From Candidatus Gastranaerophilales bacterium (GTDB taxonomy: Bacteria; Cyanobacteriota; Vampirovibrionia; Gastranaerophilales; Gastranaerophilaceae), in the NCBI GenBank assembly GCA_900767135.1, contig CAAFYU010000033.1, forward strand, positions 1 to 62,318: DNA of 62,318 nt, read 5' to 3'. The notes below the pieces were generated by a model. The model was given only the letters and a program-made list of their open reading frames with translations, did not search any database and had not been told where the DNA came from. The position numbers and the translations under genes were made by a program. Below are positions 42,335 to 50,385 of this stretch, piece by piece. Position 1 is the stretch's first letter, and the number at the start of each line of letters is the position of its first letter.

Positions 42335-43924
42335 ATGAATAAAAGTATATTTTGGAACTTTAAGGGAGATTTATTAGGCGGAATTACAGCCGGTGTAATC
42401 GCTTTACCGCTTGCAATAGCTCTTGGTGTATCCAGTGGATTAGGTGCAACTGCCGGAATTTACGGTGCAATTATTGTTGGAATGCTTGCGGCTATTTTTG
42501 GCGGAACTCCGACTCAGATTTCAGGGCCAACAGGTCCTTTAACTGTCGTAATTGCATCTGTTTTAGCAGCTCATTCTAATAACACAAGCTTGATTTTTGC
42601 ATCAATTCTACTTGCAGGATTGTTTCAAATTATGCTGGGACTTTTCAAAGTTGGCAAATTGGTTAATTTTATTCCATATCCTGTAATTTCCGGGTTTATG
42701 AGTGGTATTGGTGCAATAATTATTTTATTGCAAACAAATTCTTTTTTAGGTCTTGAATTTTCTGGAACTCCGGTTGAAGGCTTTATCCACGCAATAAAAA
42801 ATGTAGGAAGTTCAGATATTCATACAATTATAATCGGGCTTTTAGCTTTGTTAATCGTGTTTTGTACGCCTAAAAAGGTTGCAAAAGTTATTCCACCGGC
42901 ACTTTTAGCCTTAATTATCGGAACATCTGTTGCTATAATATTTGGCTTTGACGTAAAAACAATCGGAGAAATTCCGAGAGGATTTCCGGCATTCGCTCTT
43001 CCTGCAATAAAACTTACTGACATAAAAGTTATTATTCCAATCGGCTTAACAATCGCTGTATTGGGTTCAATTGACTCTCTTTTGACTTCATTGGTTGCAG
43101 ATTCTTTAACTAAAACAAAGCACAATCCTAATAGGGAATTAATCGGGCAAGGTATCGGGAACATGGTTGCGGCACTGTTTGGCGGAGTTGTTTCATGTGG
43201 AGCGACAATGCGTACGGTTGTAAATATTAAAAGTGGCGGTAAAACAAGACTTTCTGGGGTAATTCATTCATTATTTTTGGTTATGGTAATTGTATTTTTC
43301 GCACCTATTGCCTCAAAAATTCCTCTTGCTGTTCTTGCAGGAATTTTGATTAAAGTCGGTGTAAGTATTGTTGATTATAAATTTATCAAACTAATAAGAG
43401 TTGCACCTCGAAGTGATTTAGCTGTTATGTTTTTGGTATTTATACTAACCGTATTTGGCGATTTGATGGTTGCTGTTGGTGTTGGAGTTGTATTGTCATC
43501 GATTTTATTTGCCGCAAATATTGCAAGACAAATGAATGTAAACCTTGTCGGACTTTCAGATACAGAAGTAGCAAATGAAAACTATTTAGACGAAGATACT
43601 GTAAACAATACGGTTATTATGCACATTGACGGGACTTTGTTTTTTGGTTCGGCATCACAAATTGCATCAAGAATTGATGATGTTTTAGAAAACAAAGCGG
43701 TTATTATTGATTGTTCTACAATTAAGAGTATGGATATTTCAGCTGTTTTTGCTTTGGAAGAGTTAGTTTTAACTCTAAAAGCCAAAAATGTACGTGTAAT
43801 TATTGTATTCAACAATCGAGAAATTGCAGTATCTACCTTGCGTTTGGGATTAAGAAAATTGATTTCTCACAAAGATATAACTTTTTCGACAGAAGAAGCA
43901 ATAAATAGTGTACAAAATCAATAA
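42335..43924 (+). CDS. SulP-family anion transporter with STAS domain
   Basis: A 529-residue membrane protein of the SLC26/SulP family (sulphate, bicarbonate or other anions). ATG 42335 is chosen for its GAGAGGA site. The transmembrane core includes GVIALPLAIALGVSSGLGA, GPTGPLTVVIASV and GGVVSCGATMRTVVNIKSGG. The cytoplasmic STAS domain fills about residues 430-529 (VIMHIDGTLFFGSASQI, VIIDCSTIKSMDISAVF). The anion cannot be told from the sequence. The ankyrin gene starts 40 nt downstream. Confidence 0.93.
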   Translation: MNKSIFWNFKGDLLGGITAGVIALPLAIALGVSSGLGATAGIYGAIIVGMLAAIFGGTPTQISGPTGPLTVVIASVLAAHSNNTSLIFASILLAGLFQIMLGLFKVGKLVNFIPYPVISGFMSGIGAIIILLQTNSFLGLEFSGTPVEGFIHAIKNVGSSDIHTIIIGLLALLIVFCTPKKVAKVIPPALLALIIGTSVAIIFGFDVKTIGEIPRGFPAFALPAIKLTDIKVIIPIGLTIAVLGSIDSLLTSLVADSLTKTKHNPNRELIGQGIGNMVAALFGGVVSCGATMRTVVNIKSGGKTRLSGVIHSLFLVMVIVFFAPIASKIPLAVLAGILIKVGVSIVDYKFIKLIRVAPRSDLAVMFLVFILTVFGDLMVAVGVGVVLSSILFAANIARQMNVNLVGLSDTEVANENYLDEDTVNNTVIMHIDGTLFFGSASQIASRIDDVLENKAVIIDCSTIKSMDISAVFALEELVLTLKAKNVRVIIVFNNREIAVSTLRLGLRKLISHKDITFSTEEAINSVQNQ

Positions 43925-43964
43925 AAAATGCTATTATATACAAATAAAGTATGAGGAGGTAATT

Positions 43965-44543
43965 ATGAAAAAGTTATTGGCAATATTATTTATGTTAGTT
44001 GCGATGCAAACAGTTGCATTTGCAGATGCTGAAACAGATATGCATCAAGTGTATATAGCTAAAATTCAAGCCCAAGGTATTAAATACAATACCTACAACT
44101 TTTTTAGTGCATTAGCAGAGGGAAATACTCAACTTGCAACTTTGTTTTTGAAATCAGGCATGAGCCCTGATTCAACGTTTTTGAAGACTCCTGCTATATA
44201 TTTTGCAATAATTTCTAACCAAAATGCATCAGTAAAATTGCTTCTTGAAAACGGCGTTGATCCAAACAAAGAACTTGCCGGAACAACTCCTCTGGTTATG
44301 GCAATAAGAAGTAAAGACGCCAAAATTGTAGAAACCTTGATAGCTTATGGTGCAGATGTTAATAAAGAAGCTGCTTATACAAAACCATTGGCTTATGCTA
44401 TTCAGAAAAAACAACCTAAAATCGTTGAACAGCTTGTAAATGCCGGAGCAAAAGCTGATGATGAAATTTTATTAAAAGCATTAAAATCAAATGATGCTTA
44501 TATAAAAGATACAGTTTTAAAACGTTATAAAACATCAAATTAG
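43965..44543 (+). CDS. secreted ankyrin-repeat protein
   Basis: A 192-residue protein with a signal peptide (MKKLLAILFMLVAMQTVAFA) and three to four ankyrin repeats, e.g. NQNASVKLLLENGVDPNKE, GTTPLVMAIRSKDAKIVETL and IAYGADVNKEAAYTKPLAYA. The start at 43965 has an excellent GAGGAGGT site, and an upstream in-frame ATG at 43908 overlaps the SulP gene. Periplasmic ankyrin proteins usually bind a partner protein or protect against oxidants. The role here is unknown. Confidence 0.88.
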   Translation: MKKLLAILFMLVAMQTVAFADAETDMHQVYIAKIQAQGIKYNTYNFFSALAEGNTQLATLFLKSGMSPDSTFLKTPAIYFAIISNQNASVKLLLENGVDPNKELAGTTPLVMAIRSKDAKIVETLIAYGADVNKEAAYTKPLAYAIQKKQPKIVEQLVNAGAKADDEILLKALKSNDAYIKDTVLKRYKTSN

Positions 44544-44552
44544 TAAATAATT

Positions 44553-44595
44553 AAAAAGTCCGATTTAAATTTGCAAAATCGGACTTTTTCTTTTT
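44553..44595 (+). terminator. terminator after ankyrin gene
   Basis: AAAAAGTCCGATTT pairs with AAATCGGACTTTTT (14 bp, 9-nt loop), followed by CTTTTT. Confidence 0.92.
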
Positions 44596-44615
44596 AGTAT
44601 TTATTCAAAAATCAA

Positions 44616-44990
44616 TTATACTGTTGTGTCTATATGTACAACAACTTCTGAGTTAGGGAAAGTTGTTGTTGAACGAAGTGTTCCATTTGGAATATCTCTT
44701 ACAATTGCATCAACACCGTCTTTTTTACCTCTATTCAAAAATGAACATATTTTTAGCGGTTGTCCTTTTGCTGATACTTTTACAAAACCGGATTCTCCGC
44801 ATTTTGGGTGTACAAATCTTTCAACTCCGGCTACAACTTTATCTCCTTTAACATAAGCAAAACTTGCACCTGTCGGTTGAATATGTTTATAAACTTCCTC
44901 ACCATTTTTGGTTAAGCCACTAAGCTTTTTATATCCAGAATTGAGCAAATGCTCGGTAGATTTGTACGACATAATCCAATTGTTTCTCAT
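44616..44990 (-). CDS. hypothetical protein, 124 aa
   Basis: An unrecognised soluble protein behind a strong AGGAGGT site (spacing 8 nt). It looks beta-rich (ASFAYVKGDKVVAGVERFV, SGFVKVSAKGQPLKICSFL, SEVVVHIDTTV), with two cysteines (in HPKCGES and KICSF). No signal peptide. It is convergent with the ankyrin gene and divergent from the MerR-type promoter at 45106. Confidence 0.65.
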   Translation of the reverse strand: MRNNWIMSYKSTEHLLNSGYKKLSGLTKNGEEVYKHIQPTGASFAYVKGDKVVAGVERFVHPKCGESGFVKVSAKGQPLKICSFLNRGKKDGVDAIVRDIPNGTLRSTTTFPNSEVVVHIDTTV

Positions 44991-45105
44991 TATTTGACCT
45001 CCTAAAAAATTTTACGTTACGTAATTACTAATACGTATACAAAAAAAAATTTGCGAAAAAACTAATATTTTATTAATAAATATTAACAATTCATAAATTA
45101 AGGGC

Positions 45106-45136
45106 TTGACTTAGAGTGCACTCTCAACTGTACAAT
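45106..45136 (+). promoter_or_regulatory. MerR-type promoter and operator
   Basis: TTGACT (45106-45111) and TACAAT (45131-45136) are separated by 19 bp, the stretched spacing that MerR-family activators correct. The spacer begins with the perfect palindrome AGAGTGCACTCT (45113-45124). The first gene, a flavodoxin-like reductase, starts at 45160 behind AAGGAG. Confidence 0.85.
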
Positions 45137-45159
45137 AATAATTGTATAAGGAGATAATT

Positions 45160-45702
45160 ATGAATAAAAAAGTTTTAATTTTATCTGCAAGTCCAAGAAG
45201 AGATGGTAATTCAGATACGTTATGCAACGAATTTTTAAGAGGAGCAAAAGAAGCCGGACATGACGCAGAAAAAATATTTTTAAGAGATAAAAAAATAAAC
45301 TACTGTACAGGCTGTGGGTTGTGTAATGACAATGGTTACACAGCTTGTTCACAAAAAGATGACGCCACTGAAATCTTAGAAAAAATGGTTCAGGCAGACG
45401 TTATCGTAATGGCAACTCCTGTATATTTTTATACAATGAACGGCCAACTTAAAACTCTTATTGACAGATGCTGTTCTAGATACACAAGCATGATTGGCAA
45501 AGATTTTTACTTTATCGCAACCGCAGCCGATATGAGGGAACAAGCCTTGGAAAGAACATTCGACGGGCTTCGCGGATTTACAGCTTGTCTTGATGGTGCA
45601 CAGGAAAAAGGTTTACTTTACGCAGCAGGCGTTTGGCAAAAAGATGAAGTGAAACGTACAAGATACATGAATGAAGCCTATGTTATGGGCAAAAATGTAT
45701 AA
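45160..45702 (+). CDS. flavodoxin-like NAD(P)H-dependent FMN oxidoreductase
   Basis: A 180-residue flavoprotein of the NADPH-dependent FMN reductase/iron-sulphur flavoprotein family. FMN phosphate loop: LSASPRRDGNSDTLCNEF. A cysteine cluster follows (YCTGCGLCNDNGYTACS), as in iron-sulphur flavoproteins, and ATPVYFYTMNGQLKTLIDR contacts the flavin. AAGGAG precedes ATG 45160. It is the first gene after the MerR-type promoter and is followed 24 nt later by the DXS-like gene. Likely an inducible reductase of quinones, aldehydes or other electrophiles. Confidence 0.9.
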   Translation: MNKKVLILSASPRRDGNSDTLCNEFLRGAKEAGHDAEKIFLRDKKINYCTGCGLCNDNGYTACSQKDDATEILEKMVQADVIVMATPVYFYTMNGQLKTLIDRCCSRYTSMIGKDFYFIATAADMREQALERTFDGLRGFTACLDGAQEKGLLYAAGVWQKDEVKRTRYMNEAYVMGKNV

Positions 45703-45726
45703 TTGGAATTTAAGGAGAATTCAAAA

Positions 45727-47481
45727 ATGATTTTAGACAAAGTTAATACACCTGATGATTTGAAAAAATTGTCAATCCAAGAAATGAATTTTCTTGCAGA
45801 CGAGATGCGAGAACTTATTATAAAAAAAGTAAACACAACAGGCGGTCACATGGGGCCAAACTTAGGTATTATTGAAACAACTATTGCAATGCACTATGTT
45901 TTCAATTCCCCTGTTGACAAGTTTGTGTTTGATGTTTCTCACCAATGCTATCCACACAAGATTTTGACAGGTAGAAAAGAAGGTTTTACAACCCCTGAAA
46001 ATTATTTAAAATACACAGGTTACACCGCTCCGGAAGAAAGCGAACACGATTTATTTAAGGTTGGTCACACATCAACTGCTGCAAGTTTAGCTGTCGGAGT
46101 CGCAAAAGCTCGTGACTTGAAAGAAGAAACTGGTAATGTTGTTGCAATCGTCGGCGACGGCTCACTAAGCGGTGGAGAAGCTTTGGAAGGGTTTGATAAC
46201 GCAGCTGCACTAGGTTCAAATATTATCCTTGTACTAAACGACAATGATATGTCCATCGCAGAAAACCAAGGTGGAATTTACACCAACCTTAAACTTCTTA
46301 GAGATACGAAAGGACAAGCAGAATGCAACTTATTCAAGGCAATGGGCTTTGATTATATGTATGTTGAAGATGGCAACAATATCGAAAAACTTATTGAAGC
46401 CTTCAAACGCGTAAAAGATATTAATCACCCGATTGTAATGCATATTAAGACTATAAAAGGTCATGGCTTGGCTGTCGCAGAAGAAAACAAAGAAGCTTTT
46501 CACTGGGTACTTCCTGGCGTATTAGATACAAAAACCGAACAAGCAAAATCTGCTCAAATTGAAGATTACACCTCTATTACAAAAGATTTTATTTTGAAAA
46601 AAGCAAAAGAGGATAAAACTGTAATCACCGTAAACGCTGCTACCCCAGGGGTATTCGGATTTGATTCAAAATTCAGAAACGAACTTGGCAAACAATATAC
46701 AGACGTTGGTATTGCAGAAGAACACGCTGTCGCATATTCTTCAGCTCTTGCAAAAATGGGGGCAAAACCGATTTTGGCGATTATGTCATCATTTGTTCAA
46801 AGAACTTACGACCAATTGTCACAAGATTTGTGCTTGAATAATTCGCCACTAACAATCCTTGTATACTGGGGCGGAATTTCAAACGCAGATGCAACTCACT
46901 TAGGAAGTTTTGATATTTCTATGATGTCAAATATTCCAAACCTTGTTTATATGTCACCAACAAACAAGGAAGAATACCTTGCAATGCTTGAATACTCTCT
47001 AAATCAGACTGAGTACCCGATTGCAATTCGAGTTCCTATGACTCCGCTTGAATCGACAGGCGTTAAAGATACAACAGACTATTCAAGATTGAATAAATTT
47101 AAGCTCATTGAAAAAGGTGAAAAAGTTGCAATTTTAGGGCTCGGCAATTTCTTCAACCTAGGGAAAGAGGTTAAAAAAGCACTTAAAGAAAAACTTGGTT
47201 TTGATGCAACTTTAATTAACCCTATATTTATGACAGGCGTTGATGAAGAGCTTCTTGACGAGTTGAAAAAAGAGCACAAGGTAGTAATTACCCTTGAAGA
47301 CGGGATTTTAGACGGTGGATTTGGAGAAAAAGTCGCTCGTTATTACGGAAATTCAAATATGAAAGTATTAAATTTCGGTGGCAAAAAAGAATTCACAGAC
47401 AGAACTCCGATGGAAGAGCTTTATAACCGCTATCACTTGACGACTGAATTGATTGTTGAAGATATTAAAAGTGTTTTATAG
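45727..47481 (+). CDS. DXS-like transketolase
   Basis: A 584-residue thiamine-diphosphate enzyme related to 1-deoxy-D-xylulose-5-phosphate synthase. ATG 45727 follows AAGGAG. Motifs: FDVSHQCYPHKILTGR, the ThDP site GDGSLSGGEALEGFDNA with NDNDMSIAENQGG, the catalytic-region VGIAEEHAV, and a C-terminal transketolase domain. It is shorter than typical DXS (about 620). It has GGHMGPNLGIIE where DXS usually has a GGHLxxxLGxVE block. Its pairing with an inducible reductase under a MerR promoter suggests a paralogue with another job, such as carbonyl or sugar-phosphate detoxification. A true DXS role remains possible. Confidence 0.85.
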   Translation: MILDKVNTPDDLKKLSIQEMNFLADEMRELIIKKVNTTGGHMGPNLGIIETTIAMHYVFNSPVDKFVFDVSHQCYPHKILTGRKEGFTTPENYLKYTGYTAPEESEHDLFKVGHTSTAASLAVGVAKARDLKEETGNVVAIVGDGSLSGGEALEGFDNAAALGSNIILVLNDNDMSIAENQGGIYTNLKLLRDTKGQAECNLFKAMGFDYMYVEDGNNIEKLIEAFKRVKDINHPIVMHIKTIKGHGLAVAEENKEAFHWVLPGVLDTKTEQAKSAQIEDYTSITKDFILKKAKEDKTVITVNAATPGVFGFDSKFRNELGKQYTDVGIAEEHAVAYSSALAKMGAKPILAIMSSFVQRTYDQLSQDLCLNNSPLTILVYWGGISNADATHLGSFDISMMSNIPNLVYMSPTNKEEYLAMLEYSLNQTEYPIAIRVPMTPLESTGVKDTTDYSRLNKFKLIEKGEKVAILGLGNFFNLGKEVKKALKEKLGFDATLINPIFMTGVDEELLDELKKEHKVVITLEDGILDGGFGEKVARYYGNSNMKVLNFGGKKEFTDRTPMEELYNRYHLTTELIVEDIKSVL

Positions 47482-47519
47482 TTATAAATTACAATGACAA
47501 CTCCTGAAAAAACAACAAT

Positions 47520-47755
47520 CACTACTTAGCAAAACAACAACAAAGCGGATATTGTTTGAGCGGTAATATACTATAATAGACTGGATTACTTCGCTAATCG
47601 CTCGTAATGACGACTTTGTAATTAGTTACTCATGAATATAGCGAGTTTATCCGCTCGGGTTGCGCTTAGTAGTGATTAGGCGGTTAGCGGGTTTCTCTTT
47701 CTTATCCAATATTCTTTCTCTTTGCCTCGCAACAAAGAGAAAGAATATTTGGTGC
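47520..47755 (+). repeat. ~230-bp composite dispersed repeat, copy B
   Basis: Inverted relative to copy A at 40505-40735 and similar over the whole length (blocks AACAACAACAAAGCGGATATTG, TTGAGCGGTAAT, CTGGATTACTTCGCTAATCG, CATGAATATAGCGAGTTTA). Its hairpin end differs: a 17-bp stem AATATTCTTTCTCTTTG/CAAAGAGAAAGAATATT (about 47708-47750). It fills the 367-bp gap before merR. Confidence 0.75.
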
Positions 47756-47785
47756 GGGAGTGGGGTGCATAACCCCACACAAAAG

Positions 47786-47820
47786 CACCTGATAGTTACT
47801 ATTAACTGTCAGGTGTTTTT
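47786..47820 (+). terminator. terminator upstream of merR
   Basis: CACCTGATAGTT pairs with AACTGTCAGGTG (12 bp with one T-G pair, 6-nt loop), followed by TTTTTG. It closes off transcription from the DXS-like operon before merR. Confidence 0.85.
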
Positions 47821-47848
47821 GTGATAATTTATTTTTAGGAGGTTAAAG

Positions 47849-48265
47849 ATGTATACAATTAAAGAAGTTGCTGAAAAAATGGACGTATCTGAACACACAC
47901 TCAGATTTTGGGCGAAAAGCGGATTTTTTCCGTTTGTAAAACGAGATAAAAACAACATCAGAATATTTTCTGACAACGATTTGGACTGGGTTAAAATTGT
48001 CAAATGTTTGCGTTCTGTCGGGACAGAAAACAAAGCAATAAAAAGGTACATCGACCTTTGTATTATTGGAGATAGCACGATTCCTGAACGCTACGGAATT
48101 ATTCAGGCTACAAAACTCAAAGCATTAAAACAAATGGAAGAGCTCCAAAAGCAGATGGAAATTTTGAATTTTAAAGAAACTTTTTATCAGAATTTGATTA
48201 AGAACAACCTAAAAGACACTTGGAATCCGATAAATAACCACAAACCGGAAATGACTTGCTATTAA
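47849..48265 (+). CDS. MerR-family transcriptional activator
   Basis: A 138-residue MerR regulator. The N-terminal winged helix is MYTIKEVAEKMDVSEHTLRF with AKSGFFPFVKRDKNNIRIFS, the typical MerR opening. It is followed by an antiparallel coiled-coil helix (residues 80-125). There is no C-terminal metal-binding cysteine loop, so it is of the AdhR/BltR-like group and not a mercury-type sensor. AGGAGG precedes the ATG. It is the best candidate activator of the 19-bp-spacer promoter at 45106-45136, since its operator palindrome AGAGTGCACTCT is of the AdhR-like type. Confidence 0.9.
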   Translation: MYTIKEVAEKMDVSEHTLRFWAKSGFFPFVKRDKNNIRIFSDNDLDWVKIVKCLRSVGTENKAIKRYIDLCIIGDSTIPERYGIIQATKLKALKQMEELQKQMEILNFKETFYQNLIKNNLKDTWNPINNHKPEMTCY

Positions 48266-48267
48266 AC

Positions 48268-48303
48268 AAAAGATGGTGAGATAAATATCCCGCCATCTTT
48301 TAT
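48268..48303 (+). terminator. terminator after merR
   Basis: AAAAGATGG pairs with CCATCTTTT (9 bp), with further pairing inside the loop. It lies between convergent merR and the prepilin at 48354-48962. Confidence 0.8.
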
Positions 48304-48353
48304 TTAAATTGGAATTCATTTCAACGGAGTTAATTCCCGTCATATAACCTTTT

Positions 48354-48962
48354 CTAATATGTCATTTTCCAACCATCTCTTATTATTTGGCCTAGTGCAT
48401 GAGTATCCCTAACTCTGATTGCATTTGGTTGAAATACTGATCCATTATCAATATCTCTTACTTTTCCATTCGGTAAAACCTCCATTGCGAACACATCACG
48501 TCCAAAAATATTAGGATCTTTAGTACCATTAACATCAACAATAATACGAATTCTGTTGTTCTGAACTCGATAACATAATGCAGCACCACTTGCAATCACA
48601 GAACTACTACAAGTATCAAATGAATTAACAGAAGTTACTATATTTGTACCATTTACATTTTTGTATGAATTTGCAAAACAACCGAGAATTATTGGACAAT
48701 CTTTTAGCACTACAAAATATTTGTGTATAAATTCTTCTCTAATATTATTTGAAGTTACTCTCGCTTCTGCCAAAGATTGAACGTTTCTATCAGTTTTTAA
48801 GCGAACAGCTGCTTGTGCAACTTCTGAATAAACTTTTCTCAATTGAGTTACGTATGCCTGCTTTTGCCAACTTTGATTTAATGCCGGAATTGTTAACGCA
48901 GATACTACACCAACAATCCCCATTGTTATAAGAATTTCTGCTAACGTAAAAGCTTTTTTCAT
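48354..48962 (-). CDS. prepilin-type protein, short leader
   Basis: A 202-residue prepilin-like protein: leader MKKA, then FTLAEILITMGIVGVVSALT with the mature Glu5. The globular part carries cysteines in KDCPIILGCFANS and DTCSSS, and the calcium-site-like DVNGTKDPNIFGRDVFAMEV, similar to the matching blocks in the other prepilins here (for example DINGCNKGPNALGHDIFAF). It ends IIRDGWKMTY. GGAGGG precedes the ATG. It is followed on the other strand by merR. Confidence 0.88.
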   Translation of the reverse strand: MKKAFTLAEILITMGIVGVVSALTIPALNQSWQKQAYVTQLRKVYSEVAQAAVRLKTDRNVQSLAEARVTSNNIREEFIHKYFVVLKDCPIILGCFANSYKNVNGTNIVTSVNSFDTCSSSVIASGAALCYRVQNNRIRIIVDVNGTKDPNIFGRDVFAMEVLPNGKVRDIDNGSVFQPNAIRVRDTHALGQIIRDGWKMTY

Positions 48963-48984
48963 TTTATATGCCCTCCATAATAAT

Positions 48985-50385
48985 TTATCTTCTTAACAAT
49001 ACATTCATTCCCGCAATAAAATAGTTTTTAACTTCTTCAAAAGATCTTATTCGGCTAAGCATTCTCAAAATATATCTTGGCCTTAAATAAAACCTCTTTA
49101 TTGCAGATTTGTGTAATTCAAATACTCTGTCTTTTGACAAGTAATGCGTGTTTACCGACGGATAAAAATATGCACTTTCAAAAGATGTTTCTTTGTCAAA
49201 TAAATTATGCTCTTTGGCATAATCATAAAATCTTGACCCTGGAAGCGGAGTCGCAGTGTAGAAACTTATAAAATCACTATCTAATTCAATTGCGAATTTA
49301 ATTGTTTCTTCAACAGTTTCTTCTGTTTCCCAAGGCAACCCGATTACAAAATAATTGTAAATTCTTATTTTCGCCTGTTTAAAGATTTTAACCGTATTCC
49401 TAACATCATCAAGCGTAATCTTTTTACCCATTTTTTCAAGCATTTCTTGTGAACCGCTCTCAACACCGATACTCACAAGACGACAACCTGATTTATACAT
49501 CAATTTTGCCATCTCCAAATCCGCTGTGTCGGCTCTTGTGTTTGCAGACCAAGTAATTTTTAGCCCACTGTCAATTATTGCTTGGCACAAGTTCAGCGTC
49601 CATTCTTTGTCAAGATTAAAAATATCTGACCAGAACAAGAAATTTCGAATATTATATTTTTCTACACATTCTCTAATTTCTGCAACAATATTTTCTGCAC
49701 TTCTGCGTCTGACTTTCGCACCCGAAACAGGTGTTGCAAGGCAGAAAAAGCAATGGAACGGACAACCACGCTCAACCTTAATTGTCGCCTGAACTTTGTT
49801 GTTGTCAGGGCGTCTGTAAATATTGTTATCCACAAGATGACGAGCAGGGAACGGAAGTCTGTCTAAATCTTCAATAAACGGACGTTTCCCAGTAAATTTT
49901 ACCTCTCCATTTTCACAATAATAAATTCCAAGAATTTCTGATTTTTCTCGTCCTTCAAGGATTTCCTTCAAAGTATCTTCTGCTTCGCCAAGAATTCCAA
50001 AATCGAGAACATCATGTTCTTTCAGAATTTTTTCTCCAAGAGTCAAGAACGCCGCACCTTTTGCGATTGTCACAATATGCGGATTAAGCTCTTTTGCTCG
50101 TTTTACGGCATCTAAATCGTTTTCAAGCGTCGGAGTTGCAATATTTACAACCAAATAATCAGGTCTGAATTCTCGCAAATCATATTCCAAATCGCCACCC
50201 TGACTGTAATCTTCGATTTTTGCCTCAAACCCGACCTGCTCAGCAACAGATGCCAGATACATCAAGTCAGTCGGTGGCAAAGGCGGAATTACAATCAAAT
50301 CCTTTGTCGGTTGCTGACACCTGTCCTCTCTATTCATAACAGGTGATGGCGGATATATTAAAAGAATTCGTTTTTTTTCAGTCAT
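48985..50385 (-). CDS. B12-binding-domain radical SAM enzyme
   Basis: A 466-residue radical SAM protein of the cobalamin-dependent (BchE/P-methylase-like) class. The N-terminal B12-binding Rossmann domain (about 1-140) includes LIVIPPLPPTDLMYLASVAE and ends near DFGILGEAEDTLKE. The cluster motif is GCPFHCFFC at about residue 205. TIM-barrel landmarks are FLFWSDIFNLD, LVSIGVESGSQEML and YNYFVIGLPWETEE. Such enzymes methylate or rearrange lipids and natural products. The substrate is not known. Its start overlaps the end of the SLC45-like transporter gene, forming a two-gene operon. Confidence 0.9.
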   Translation of the reverse strand: MTEKKRILLIYPPSPVMNREDRCQQPTKDLIVIPPLPPTDLMYLASVAEQVGFEAKIEDYSQGGDLEYDLREFRPDYLVVNIATPTLENDLDAVKRAKELNPHIVTIAKGAAFLTLGEKILKEHDVLDFGILGEAEDTLKEILEGREKSEILGIYYCENGEVKFTGKRPFIEDLDRLPFPARHLVDNNIYRRPDNNKVQATIKVERGCPFHCFFCLATPVSGAKVRRRSAENIVAEIRECVEKYNIRNFLFWSDIFNLDKEWTLNLCQAIIDSGLKITWSANTRADTADLEMAKLMYKSGCRLVSIGVESGSQEMLEKMGKKITLDDVRNTVKIFKQAKIRIYNYFVIGLPWETEETVEETIKFAIELDSDFISFYTATPLPGSRFYDYAKEHNLFDKETSFESAYFYPSVNTHYLSKDRVFELHKSAIKRFYLRPRYILRMLSRIRSFEEVKNYFIAGMNVLLRR

